From Pleodorina starrii (Eukaryota > Chlorophyta > Chlorophyceae > Chlamydomonadales > Volvocaceae): DNA of 64,000 nt. Where the stretch lies: positions 2,125,501 to 2,189,500 of the forward strand of contig BRXU01000020.1 of the NCBI GenBank assembly GCA_030267565.1, read 5' to 3'. Both the position numbers and the translations under genes were made by a program. The notes under the pieces are model-generated. The model worked only from the letters and a program-made list of their open reading frames with translations. It was not told the origin of the DNA and did not search any database. Of the stretch, positions 47,152 through 58,128 are shown one piece after another (the first letter of the stretch is position 1; each line of letters begins with the position of its first letter).

Positions 47152-48049
47152 TTTGGCTGCGTGCGTGGGACGGGGCAGTCTAACGAATGGGAGGCAGTAC
47201 AAGGTGAAAGCGGCTGCTCGTGTAACTGGGCGCACGGAAAGGGACGGGCACGACGACGCTTCAAGCAGACCGAGTTTAAGGACAGAGTTGGGAGGCAGCC
47301 AGTCTGTCGATCGATCGGGCGGGAGACAGCAGTTAGGAGCTCGCTGTATGTTCGTACTTGGTAAACCTGGTTAGATGATTAGAGTGCGAATGATTGTTTT
47401 CTTTGCCTTGGCTGGCTGGATCGTGTGTTGATTATATATACATACAGCGATCGAGCGACAGGCCATGTATGCCCCTCACTGTCCCGTCGGCGGTCGGTGT
47501 CGTATTAGGGCGGGACGCGCGGACGGTCGCCAGTCGCCAGCAGTGGTTGTACCTGCAACGGCCTACAGTTGGTTTCGGTTTGGACAACACGTTACGTTCC
47601 TCTGTATGTCATATATATCAACCTCCCTCCCTTCGCTTACCGATCCTGCGTGGCAACATCTATCTTATTACGTATGCGCCGATCGAGACCTAGCAAGCCC
47701 TTGCTTGCCTCGGCCTCGCTTGACTCGGCTATGTAGATATGTCATCAACTTGACACGCAACCCTCGAAGTCCTCCTGCATACATACACGACCCGCCGATT
47801 ATATAGGTGGCGATCAAGGAGACGCCGTCCACCGTCCCCAATCAAATACAGTCCCCGCTGTCGCCACCCGAACACCAATCCCGCCCGGGTGTCGAACATA
47901 TATACACCAGGAAGACCACTACCATGCATACGGGATAACGCTTGAACGAACCTGCGCAAAACGGAAATAAGTGCTCGCTCCCCGGACCTGCTGCGAAATT
48001 CAGCAAGGGGACGGAGTGTGGCCATGCTTGGGTTAGTTTATGACCGAGA

Positions 48050-48300
48050 GGCAGGGTGGCTATCTTAAGATATGAATATATATTCGGTAGAAAATTTCGG
48101 ATATCTGAAGATACTTTTGCCGTGCAAAAAATTGAAGGTTTAGTTAATCCGGCCTCACAGGTGGGGCATGATATCTCCCGGGGGCGTGTTTAGCCGGTTT
48201 AATCCCCTCCGAGACAGATCCTGACAGACACTCTCAGCACTTCTGAGCCAGGAGTATCTCTGGCCGTAGATACTCGGCAAAATAAGATAGCCACCCTGCC
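48050..48300. mobile_element. MITE-like element, 251 bp
   Basis: Perfect 18-bp terminal inverted repeats GGCAGGGTGGCTATCTTA lie at 48050-48067 and 48283-48300. The flanks are GAGA on both sides (48046-48049 and 48301-48304), a possible 4-bp target duplication. There is no coding capacity. It looks like a small non-autonomous DNA transposon of unassigned superfamily. Confidence 0.7.
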
Positions 48301-48493
48301 GAGAGGACGCTTTATGGCTGGGCCTTTTTCCGAGTGATGGCCGGGGGTGTATGACCGGCGGCCAGCAGCCATGTCCCTAACAACCATTCCATTTGGCCAA
48401 GGGTGTATCGACCTAATGCTAATCTCACCATCCTCCATGGTCCCCAGACGATCCCACCATCCATGATTACCCTCCACCCGCCGGTCCCCCATC

Positions 48494-48590
48494 CAAAAAT
48501 AAAAATATATAATACTTCTACGATAAAATACTATGAATAATAATTAATAATACAAATAACATTAAATAATATTAATATAATTATTAAACC
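48494..48590. other. AT-rich island
   Basis: About 100 bases of almost pure A/T (repeated AATAAT, TTAATA) lie inside otherwise GC-rich DNA. Composition resembles organellar intergenic DNA. No gene is seen in it. Confidence 0.6.
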
Positions 48591-48994
48591 CTAAAACACT
48601 CAGGTTGCGGCCGAAGTAGCAGGAAGTAGATAGATAGCCGAAAGAAGCCGACTTATAAGAACGCGAGGACTCAGCTAAACGACGCCGTTATGAGTCGAAG
48701 CAATTTTCAATGTTGTGGAATAATTGCGATTTCATCGTTCGGTGAAAACTAACCGTCGGCCGTTGGCATTCATTCATCAACTGTCAGCAGGTCATGTCGT
48801 CCCTGCGTGCCGCCGACGGGATATTGACAGGGCGTGCCGGTTTCCACCGAGTCGCCGCATAAATGCAATAAAACTACGAAGTCGAAAGTCATGCCAATCA
48901 CCTGCACTTAAAGCTCCGCATTGCAGCATCCATTACCTCCGTCGCTGGTTTCAGCTACCCCCAACTCTGGTCTTCCCTACTTTAACTTGTCGTC

Positions 48995-49500
48995 GTGACC
49001 GTCCCTTTCCGTCCGGTCATCCGAGCAACCTCTTTCGCCCTGTACTGCCTTCCAATACATATATTGCCCCAACGCACAGCCATGACCGCCTACTGCCCTA
49101 CGACTAACTGTCGTCTACGTCTGCTACGTCTACGACTGTCTACATCTGCTACGTGGGTGAGGATTGTGAGGACTGCTATCTACCTCTGCGCCGCACTCCT
49201 CGGGTCGTCGTCGCCTCACACTACTCGCGCCGCTCCCCGCCGACTTCCTCCTCGACTCATCGGCACCAACCTCACACAAGCCAGCCGACCAAGCCATGAG
49301 CCCGATCAATCCTATGTGCGGCGGTGTCCCTGAGGACAGCAGCAGGAAAGAAGAAGCACCCCAGGCAGCGGTTAGTGAAACCGAAGGCGACCAGCCGCCT
49401 CGACGACCCAACGAGGCCGCGAGCCATCGAGCCGGTCGAGCCGGTCGCATAGCAATAAATGCTGGATTAGGGGTTGAGAAGGTTGAGATAACCCTCAGCT
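48995..49500 (+). pseudogene. Broken third copy of the gene A/B first exon
   Basis: The translation FRPVIRATSFALYCLP followed by TAYCPTT matches the 5' leader and start of gene A (RPVTRAAAFTLYCLP...MARCPT). After a frame change, the bases encode counterparts of the Cys region (GEDCEDCY). Then MSPINPMCGGVPEDS, EGDQPPRRPNEA and INAGLGVEKVE match the conserved parts of A and B. Several frame shifts and the absence of any downstream exon mark it as a pseudogene. It has the same orientation as gene B. Confidence 0.75.
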
Positions 49501-51465
49501 AGCGCATTTATTTATCATCGATCGACGCGCTGAAATTCCGTCATACATCTGTTGATTGCCAACAAGCGTGCGGTTGCAGTACTCCTTGCATACGGATAGG
49601 GGCGGGCAATCACGCAATCAAGGCCCTCAGTCGCGTGGCGGTAGGTTGAGTTCTATCTGTGGTCGGTGCGTGGGTTTCAGGGTTTTGCAGCCCAGGGGCC
49701 TCCGAGGGCGCGACTCCCCGCCCGCTGCTGGTGGAAGGGATGGGTCTGGAGCTCTGGACCACGCACGAAAGCACGCGCACATCCGTTTCGCTTGTGATTA
49801 AGCTTGCCGCCAGCAGCGGAGGGCTGCGTGGATGGCTTACTTCGCGCTGGTTCGTTGCGATGCGGAGGCCACAGCCTGCTGTTTGTGGGGCCATGCATCC
49901 AGCAGAAAGTTCACCAAAGCGCAAGCTGATGCTTGCTTACGCAACGAACCAGCGGCGCGGGAAGCGGAGTGGAGGCTACCATACGCCGTTGCATGCTGTC
50001 AAGTGTGCTGGTGCGCCCGCCGGCGTTGTTGGATAAATAGTCGTCGGTGCTCGTTCGTTGCCGAGAGAGTGAAAAGCCTGACCAGCAGACATCCCCCATA
50101 TGCGTTTCCTCCCGAGCCGAGCTCGCTACGTTACTTCGTACGTCTCTGTCTAGCTATATGGCTCGTGTTTCCGTCTAGCCTAGCTGGGCTTTCCTTCCTT
50201 CGCCCTGGTCGTTATTCCTCCGCTTTATTTAGGTAGGGTCTGCAAGCTATCGCCGCCACCGCCCGCCCGCTGGATGGCTTTACCCTCCAATTATATGACC
50301 CTGATGCCTTATCTCAGACGGCCTTGCAACCTGTGTAACCACTACACTGCCACTTCATTACCCTGTCGAGCGAGGGTTTGCTGGAGCCCACTGTAACAGT
50401 CTGTAACAAACACACGCAAAGCAAGACAACAACCCATCACACCCCGAATCACTCGTGCGTGGCCCAAGCCAGCACGCACGCTTGGCAGTAACGTTTCCGT
50501 ACGTATGTACCCACCTACCAACACGCCGTCATAATAAATTCCAACTTCCGCCGCCATCGCACATTATTTGCCCAACTCTGCCAAACAAATATATACACGT
50601 TGACGTTGAAATCCGAGTTATCCCTACCGTACTTTGATTGCACCTCGCGTGCAGGTTCCGATGATGAGACCGCCGGCGGAGGGGCACGCACTGGGAGCGG
50701 CTTCGGCGTCGGCTTTGAGCAGGGCAGCAGGTGGATAGTGTGCCGCATACATACCGCCCACACATACAGCATGTACGGCGTGGACGGCATCTGAGCGAGC
50801 GATCACGGGGCGAGACGAGTTGCGACATTGTATGTGCAAAAATAGGGAACTTGTTCCCTCTTGTTCGTCCATTGCTTGGCGGGCGGCCTAAGGAACTAAT
50901 GACGACGTATTGAGCTGGGCGTAATAAATCTGAATAAACCAGAATAAAACTGAATAAACCAGAGTAAAACTGAATAAACCAGAATAAACGAAGGGCTTCC
51001 TTTGTTCGTTGGGTGTCCATGATGGATGAGGGCGGCTTCGAGCGATTAGACAGACTTTCAGCTTCCTGGGCAGATAGATAGATAGAGGGGGTCGTCGGCG
51101 GTCCGCGGCGGTTGCATCCTATGTGCCGCCTGTAAGTTCCAACGAAAACCAACTGTCGGCGGTTGCAGGTAAATCCGTCAGCTGTTCGCGTGTCAGGTAG
51201 GTTGGTACTGTTGGCAGGGACTTCATGGACATGGTATGTCGCCTCATACGTAGCTGTACATAAATCATCGATCAATCCAGTCGAGAGCAGATAGGTAACA
51301 ATCTTCCGCAGCTGCCTAACACTCGCACTTCCATGCATTGAAGCTTCCATTTTCGTACCTGCCCCTTTCCCGCGGCTCAGTTACGTATTCAAACAGCCCT
51401 GCGCCGGCTGCCTTCCTACATCGATCGTTTCTGTCGCACACGTCCCGGCTGCGTGTCTCATCATC
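49501..51465. other. Upstream region of gene B, no supported gene
   Basis: This holds a 15-bp perfect inverted repeat (49845-49859 and 49940-49954) and AATAAACC-type short tandem repeats near 50930-50995. The long minus-strand frame at 50529-51350 is open through these repeats and shows no domain. I take it as chance. Confidence 0.4.
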
Positions 51466-54400
51466 ATGGCCACCTTCCCCAAACTTGTCAACGTATGCGA
51501 CATTTGCGAGGGCGGTGAGGACTATTGCTACCTCTGCGCCGCGCTCGCGCCGTTCCCGGACTTCCTCGACTCATCGTCCCTGGACGCACCCGAGCCGGCG
51601 GCCCCAGCCATCGGTTCTGTTATCCCGCCGTATCATCATCTCCATGAGGACCTGAAAAATGAAGGAGAAACCGCAGCAACCCAGGCAGCGGTGAAGGTAT
51701 TCGAAGGGGGCCAGCAGCCGCCGCCCCGGCGACCCAACGAAGCGGCGAGCCAGGGCCCCCATCGGGCGGCGCCGCCCTCTCAGCAGGAGGCAAACAGGCA
51801 AGAAGCCAGCGGCGGCGGCGGTGTGGGCGCTGCTGCAGAGCCGGCGGCGAGCAGCGGCCATTGCAGGATCTGCGAGGCCATGATTTGCAGCACAATGAAT
51901 GCGGGATTGGGGGCGCGGAAGGAGGAGGCGGCTACAGGGCCGCGGGAATACCACTTCATCAGCGCGTCGCGGCAGCAGCTGCAGCTGGCGCCCTGCTGGC
52001 TGCCCTTGCCGGCGACACAGCAGCAGCAGCACTCGCAGCCCAGGTCCTTCCCGTGTGCCGAGAAGCGATCCTCCACTGCCTCCCCCTCACGCTCCTGCTC
52101 CAGTGGCGGCGCTGGTCTCAGCAGCAGCAGTAGCGACTTCAGCAGCAGCGACCGCAGCGACCGCAGCGTTGGCCATATCCGCCGTGGCAAACACACCCTG
52201 CTGGTGCAGCCACGGCTGGCACCGACGCGCCCCGAGTTGGTCAGCCCAGGTCCCAGCAGTGCCGCCAGCATTGGCCCACTCATCACAGCGCCATTGGTCC
52301 CCCCTTCGCCGGCGCACCGCGGCGGCGCGGGGATGTGGGGAGGCCGGCGACCGACCCGCGGGTCGAATGTCGAGCGGGGCTCGCAAGGCCCACTCGGCAG
52401 CAGGCCCCAGTGGCGCGGCGCCGCCACCCGCGGCGGCGGCCAACAGGCCTTTGAGCGCATGTATACGGGCGGCAGCCGCAGAGGTGCCGCCGCCGGCTTC
52501 AGGCTCCAGGGCAGCGTCCCCAGCAGGCGGGCAGCAGCGGCGGCGGCGGCTGCGGCGGCGGGCTACGATGGCGACGAGACGGCGGCGTTCGAGAACCTGA
52601 GCCCGGCAGTACGGGCGAAGATCCATAGCGTGCTGTATTCTTGTTACCCGTACATCATGGTGAGTCTGCCGTTATTTAGTTATGTCGTACTGGTGTGTCG
52701 TACAGTGGGTTGGATACGGCGTGCATGGTGCGCTGCTGGTTGCGGCCATGGCTGCAGCGCCTCTTCGGTTGATTGGATTGTGGAGGATGCGCCTTGATCG
52801 CTTATGTTACTAATTTATATCGTACCTGCCTCGTATGTACAGGCCGAGCACTTCGACGCCGCACTACTGCACAGGCTGCTGCAGCTGCAGTGCCACTTCG
52901 GAGAAGCGAGCGCGGTTTCGGCGCTGGACACCATCGAGACCGCCATCGGCCTGGAGGTGAGCGCGCGCGAGCGACAGATACGTAATAAGAGGGCTGACGG
53001 CCGAGGGCTGTTTACTTGCCGTACTTGTACATACATGTCTTATTTCTAACGAGCTAGCTAGTTGCTATGCATACCGTAATACACCGAAGTAAGGTAGAGC
53101 CAGCGAGTTCAATTGACCGGCGGTCGTGCGAGCGAGAATATATGTGCAAACACAATGTACGGCATGCGTGTCGTACGGTTCTGGGGTCGCTCGGCGACAT
53201 GTAAGGGGTGCGCACACGCACCACGGCCATACCATTCGGTCCTCATCATTGTTTCACGGCCTCCTTCCATCGGTCATCATTCTCCAGGCCCTTGCTTGCC
53301 CTGCCCTTCCTTCTTCATTCCATCTCCCCGTACATATATGCACTAGCTAGTGTATGTATGTATGTATACCTCGGGCAGCGCAGTGGACTCCGTAGAGCCC
53401 GTTGGTACATACGTACTTCCAAAGGCTGGCGGCGGTCGCCCGCACGCCGAACATGTGCCGCATACATTTCTCGCACGCAGGACATACATCCGTCCACTTC
53501 TGCAACACGTGCGTGCGTACATACGGCGGAGTCACCACCCGCCACTCACCAGCCACTCACCTCCGACCATACGGTTCTGAACTACTTTCCGCGCGCGTCT
53601 TTCTTCGTTCTTCGTTCACCGAGCGATCTCCCTCACTGCCCTGCATGTGCTGCCCTATCCTTCCCTCCCTCGTCTCCCTCCCTTCCCTGGTCCATGCATC
53701 CCGCCCCTGTGTTCCCCTTCGGTTGATCCATCCCGTAGAGTATCCAGCGCATGATCCATCCCCTGTGTTCCCCTTTTCCATCCCGTAGAACATCTGGAAC
53801 ATGCCAGCCTTCATTGCCACCCGCTTGATGGACTTCCAGCAGCAAGTGGTGTGGTGGAAAGGTGCGTGGGGCTGATTGGCTTCTGACTGGCTGGCTTCTG
53901 AGTCGATGCGATGGGAAGCGACGGGAGCGCGTGACTGGCAAAAGGGTTCGGGCGTTCGTTTGGGGGCGCTGCTGGACAATGTCCGGATCGGACTTTGGCA
54001 GCACGCAACAATGCTTTGCATGGCACACGCTCACCCTGCTGCAAAAAAGATACGTATGTAGAAGTCCTCCCGTGTTTGTTACGTACGGCGTTAAGTTGAC
54101 GAGCGTTCGCGTTATTATATATTAGTTCGGCCATCACCCGTATTCACTAATAATCGATGTATGGTTGCCGTCCCTCTTTCCACCATGCACCATGTCCCTC
54201 ATCACCCCTGCCTCCCAATGGATGTACGACATACAGATCCCCGGGGCTACGCGCTGCACCAGTTGGCTCCGGATCTGATTGCCGTACTGGACGATCTGGT
54301 GGGCTCTCGCGACACGGGCCTCAGGTGGGGTGGGCTAGCTAGCTAGATAGATAGATAGCTGGGCTGCGTGTCGTGGGCGGGTCCGCGAGCGAGCGTCACG

Positions 54401-55261
54401 GCGGCGGGGTGCGCGCGGGGGGCTTGGGATTCCCAATCGTGTTGGGAACACGACCGACGGACGTCCGTAACATGACTGCTGGACGAGTCCTTTGACTGCG
54501 GTGAATGGACATACCGTAGGGCAGGGCATACGGAGCCATGAGGCCATATGATTGGGCTCACTCATGACCGGGGCGTCTCGGTATATGTATGGTTTTATGA
54601 CTGGGACTTGATTGACGACCCCAAGCGAGCGAGTGATGACCCATGTCCAGAGCTCGCGGGCCCTACACAACAACTCAAAACGCACGGCAAAACGTCTGCC
54701 AACACGTGTATGTAGGTTTGCATTTTTGGCTTGAAGTCCCACTAGCGCGGTTTATTTTGCACCCTATGTTTTTGTACGTCTCGTTGACGATCCTGTACGG
54801 CATTTTCCGCACTGTACTGCATGCCCTACCTGCTGTACAGCTGGATGCACTTCGACCCCAAGGTCCTCGGCATCATCCGCCAGTTTGAATCACCGGATGT
54901 CATACGGCAGTGCCTCAGCCGGGTTTGCGCCGCCGAGCTCTCTTTCGTCACCAATGTTCCCGCCTACCTCTACACATTGCTGAGGGCCACCAAGCAGGCC
55001 ACCGCCGCGCACTTGCGTCAGCAGCAGCAGCAGGGGCAGCAGCTGCAGCAGCAGGCGTGGCAGCACGCGATGAGGCAGCAGCTCGAAGAGGAGGTGCAGG
55101 AAGATGGCGGCATCGGCAGCGGTTTCGGCTTTGGTGGCGGGCAGGGTGGATGGTACGGCAGCAGCGCTGGCGTGTACAACGCGTACAACATGTACGGCAT
55201 GGGCGATCGCGGCTGGTTCGACAGCCGCGGCGGCTGCGACGACTATGGCCGCTGCTGTTAA
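51466..55261 (+). CDS. Gene B: tandem hnRNP Q acidic-domain-like repeats, Gln/Gly-rich tail (629 aa model)
   Basis: Exons are 51466-52659, 52843-52956, 53789-53861, 54237-54324 and 54841-55261 (TAA), with all phases consistent. The N-terminus VNVCDICEGGEDYCYLCAA has two CxxC pairs that could bind zinc. A long Ser/Ala/Gly/Gln-rich spacer follows, with the conserved island ICEAMICSTMNAGLGARKEE. Repeat 1 is VRAKIHSVLYSCYPYIM, AEHFDAALLHRLLQLQ and NIWNMPAFIATRLMDFQQQ. Repeat 2 is LAPDLIAVLDDL, MHFDPKVLGIIRQFESPDVI and VTNVPAYLYTLL. Both follow the hnRNP Q/R acidic-domain pattern. The tail is Gln-rich, then GFGFGGGQGGWYG. It is the paralogue of gene A, divergently oriented, and its first exon is not interrupted where A has a 1.9-kb intron. 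No RRM is seen, so the function is unknown. Confidence 0.68.
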
Positions 55262-57050
55262 TGCATGTTTGCCATGCGATTATGAACTGAGCTTTGACTA
55301 CCACGCACCGGCGGCGTGTGTACATGCATGGCGCCGGGACCATGCGAGGGGTCTGCTGCGTTCGTTCGAAGATAAGAGGCGGACAGAGGGGAAGGAACGC
55401 AACTTGATTGTTTCGTCTAGATAGTATTGTATACTGTGGCGGGTACATACAGATGCAGGTGGGGCTCGCCTGAGCTGATGATGAGCTGCACAATTGGGCT
55501 GTATGTGTGCATCGTTGCGGTGGTGGTGTTGAACTGTGTGGCTGTTTGATGGGGCAGGCGGGTTCGTTAGTTCCGGGCCCGTGGCTTGGGGGAAGGGCGG
55601 GGAGTTCACGTCATGGCTAGGAAGGTTTAAGAAAATGATGAGAAGTTGCATGCAGCACGGATGGAGTGAGAGCGGGCAGCACTGGTAATGGCGCTCGCTC
55701 GCAGCGAGGCCGCCGTGGGGAGGGTGTTGGTGGTTTGGTGTGTATGTCTGGCACTGCGATCCCGAGCGGCGACGACAATATTCTATCGTTTACGTGTATG
55801 TCGTGGGGCGGGTTGCAACGCGAGTCGAGTCCGTTGGTGGGTCTGAAAGCGGGATTAATCAGCTGTTGGCATGAACATACAGTTGTGTCGACACGTGGGC
55901 ATGCATGCACTGCTGGGTGTGGCTGCTGGCTTTGAGCGCATGGTATCGACCGAATTTACCCTTCCCGGGCAGATAGATAGATGGGGTCGGGTGGCGGCGG
56001 CCGCTGTCAGTGAGAGTGCAGATACACATGTTGATGAGCTACAGCAGATATGGATAGTGCGATTGGAACTTCATCATGCCTTAATCTTACGAAATCGGTA
56101 CGAGCAAAACAGCAAAAAAACATGGCATGGCAACGATGTTTCTGTTTTGTGCTGTGGAACGAAGCGGCTGGGCATTACGCCGGTGGAGCGAACGAAGGGC
56201 CCGGAGCTTGATTGGCGTTTTTGATGCGGGCATTGCATGTAGTGTATGGGTGCTTATCATGCATACGCTGTTGCAAAATGACGGTTCGTACGATAAAGCG
56301 GAAGATCGCCTCCGAGTGCGTTAAGTTTAATATATATACGGTACACGGCCAGCGCCATCGCTGCTATATGTTCGGACCCCATCGTGCTGAAGTACTGCGC
56401 ATGGTATGGGCGGCGGCTACGTATGCATCGCGGCTTATAAGGACCCTGCATGCGTGGCACGTGAACTTAACATACAGTCAAAAGTATAATCGCGAGCGTG
56501 GGGATAGATGGACAAGCGCCATGCATTGAAACGGCCTTTGGTGGGCGGCGGCAGAAGTGGAAGCAGGGCTGTCTACAACGTAGCGATGTGTTGTGATGTA
56601 ATGGTAGATGCTGATGGCTGCATGGCTGAGTAATGGCTGAGTAATGGTAGATGCATGGCTGAGTAATGATAGATGCATGGCTGCATGGCTGAGTAATGAT
56701 AGATGCATGGCTGATAGATGGCTGATGGCTGATAGATGCTAGATGGTGTGGTGCGTGTCGTGTAATGTGATCACCTGATAGATGGCGCAGAACCGAAGCC
56801 CATGGTATGGGCGGTCGGGAGTCGGGAGTATCATGGTAAGAACTGAGAAGGCCGGGAAAAAATGAAAAGCCCTTACTTGTGGCGCTCGCAGCGAGGACCT
56901 TGGAAAAAGGTGCTGCATGTGTGGTGGTTTGGTTTGTTCCGTCGTGCGTGGTTTGGTTTATTTCGTTTGTTCGTTCCGCGTGCCGATTTCTATCTTGCGA
57001 TTTCTGAGTGAACGTTTAGTTAGCGAGCAGGTGCATCAGAGTGGGGCTCT
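55262..57050. other. 3' flank of gene B with simple repeats
   Basis: Presumed 3' UTR of gene B; the nearest TGTAA signals on the plus strand that I noticed are at 56597 and 56761. GATAGATGCATGGCTGAGTAAT-like minisatellite sequence covers about 56600-56745. No gene is supported. Confidence 0.4.
56600..56745. repeat. Irregular GATGCATGGCTGAGTAAT minisatellite
   Basis: Several imperfect copies of a roughly 18-22 bp unit built from ATGGCTGA, GTAATG and ATAGATGC words. Confidence 0.75.
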
Positions 57051-57937
57051 ATGGATCAATCATTTGAACTGGTAGCGGACAATATTAGCAGCGTGATCAA
57101 TAACATAGCCTCACAGAAGGCAAAGGCTGAAGACCTGCTATACATTATGGCTTGCAAAATTGCAAAGTTGCCGCTCAAGGTGAGCATCAACATTCATGAA
57201 TGGACTGCCGAAGCTCCTGATGATGCAGCTCCGCAAAACATACCCTTCATTCCTGAAGTTCACCAATAGCCTCGACCCGGTAAGCACCTTGTTGGAGAAT
57301 GTATGGGGACTGATGAACTGACCCGTATCAGATCTCTCCTGCGTTCTCAGGCAAGCACGAAAACGCTGGCGGAATTGTTGAAGCTCGAGGGCCAGCCCGC
57401 CAAATTCAGTACAGCTATCCACAGGGGTGCCTTGGCCTTTTGCTAGCCGTACAGGCTAGACAAACTGTTCTTGTTGGTTGGACATCATTACTGTACGGCA
57501 ATGACGTACAGTAATGATGTCCAACCAACAAGAACAGCCTGTACGGCTAGCAAAAGGCCAAGGCACCCCTGTGGATAGCTGTACTGAACTTGGCGGGCTG
57601 GCCCTTGAGCTCCAACAATTCCGCCAGCGTTTTCGTGCTTGCCTGAGAACGCAGGAGAGATCTGATACGGGTCAGTTCATCAGTCCATCCCCATACATTC
57701 TCCAGCAAGGTGCTTACCGGGTCGAGGCTACTGGTGAACTTCAGGAAGAGTATGTTTTTCGGAGCTGCATCATCAGGAGCTTCGGCAGTCCATTCATGAA
57801 TGCTCGCCTTGAGTGGCAACTTCGCAATTTTGCAAGCCATAATGTACAGCAGGTTGTCAGCCATTGCCTTCTGTGTGGCTATGTTATTGATCGCGCTGCT
57901 AACCTTGCGCGCGCGCCTGTTCAATTGATTGATCCAT
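57051..57937. repeat. Long near-perfect palindrome (foldback element or inverted gene fragment)
   Basis: Arms 57051-57496 and 57506-57937 are inverted copies around a 9-base centre, with a few small indels. The outer ends are ATGGATCAAT and ATTGATCCAT. Each arm carries a copy of the same reading frame pointing towards the centre (LLYIMACKIAKLPLK, IHEWTAEAPDDAAP). The left copy is broken by a stop and indels. The right copy (minus strand) is open from 57984 to 57547 and further upstream to 58128. I do not recognise the protein. Flanking target duplications were not found. A transcript would fold into a hairpin of over 430 bp. Confidence 0.88.
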
Positions 57938-58128
57938 GCATTGCGCCTCCGAATGTTATTATATGTTATTATATAAGTATATAATGTTATTATATAGTTC
58001 GAATGTCCGATTTTTGCAAGTCGAAAGTACCCGGGTTTGTATCCGGGTTTGTGAAGCAAACCTGGGCTTAACTTTTTTTGTCTGGGGCAGCGTGGTGACC
58101 GTACAACGGCCGCAACGGCCTTCCCCAA
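57547..58128 (-). CDS. Hypothetical open frame on the right palindrome arm (193 aa)
   Basis: The C-terminal 140 or so residues (VSSAINNIATQKAMADNLLY, then HEWTAEAPDDAAPKN and LTRIRSLLRSQASTKTLAEL) look like a real helical protein, because the opposite arm carries the same text with changes. The N-terminal part lies outside the palindrome and looks random. It may be a fragment of a host or transposon gene captured by the palindrome. Confidence 0.35.
   Translation of the reverse strand: MGKAVAAVVRSPRCPRQKKLSPGLLHKPGYKPGYFRLAKIGHSNYIITLYTYIITYNNIRRRNAWINQLNRRARKVSSAINNIATQKAMADNLLYIMACKIAKLPLKASIHEWTAEAPDDAAPKNILFLKFTSSLDPVSTLLENVWGWTDELTRIRSLLRSQASTKTLAELLELKGQPAKFSTAIHRGALAFC

Larger units (their letters stand above)
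47152..48994. other. Upstream region of gene A; MITE and AT-rich island; no supported gene
   Basis: This contains the presumed promoter of gene A. A minus-strand frame at 47729-48025 (starting MATLRPLAEFRSRSGERALI) looks protein-like, but has no recognised family and abuts the MITE. It is left as unconfirmed. Confidence 0.35.

Noticed and set aside
50529..51350. 273-aa minus-strand frame upstream of gene B
   Set aside because: It crosses AATAAACC tandem repeats and the likely promoter of gene B, with no motif or splice support.
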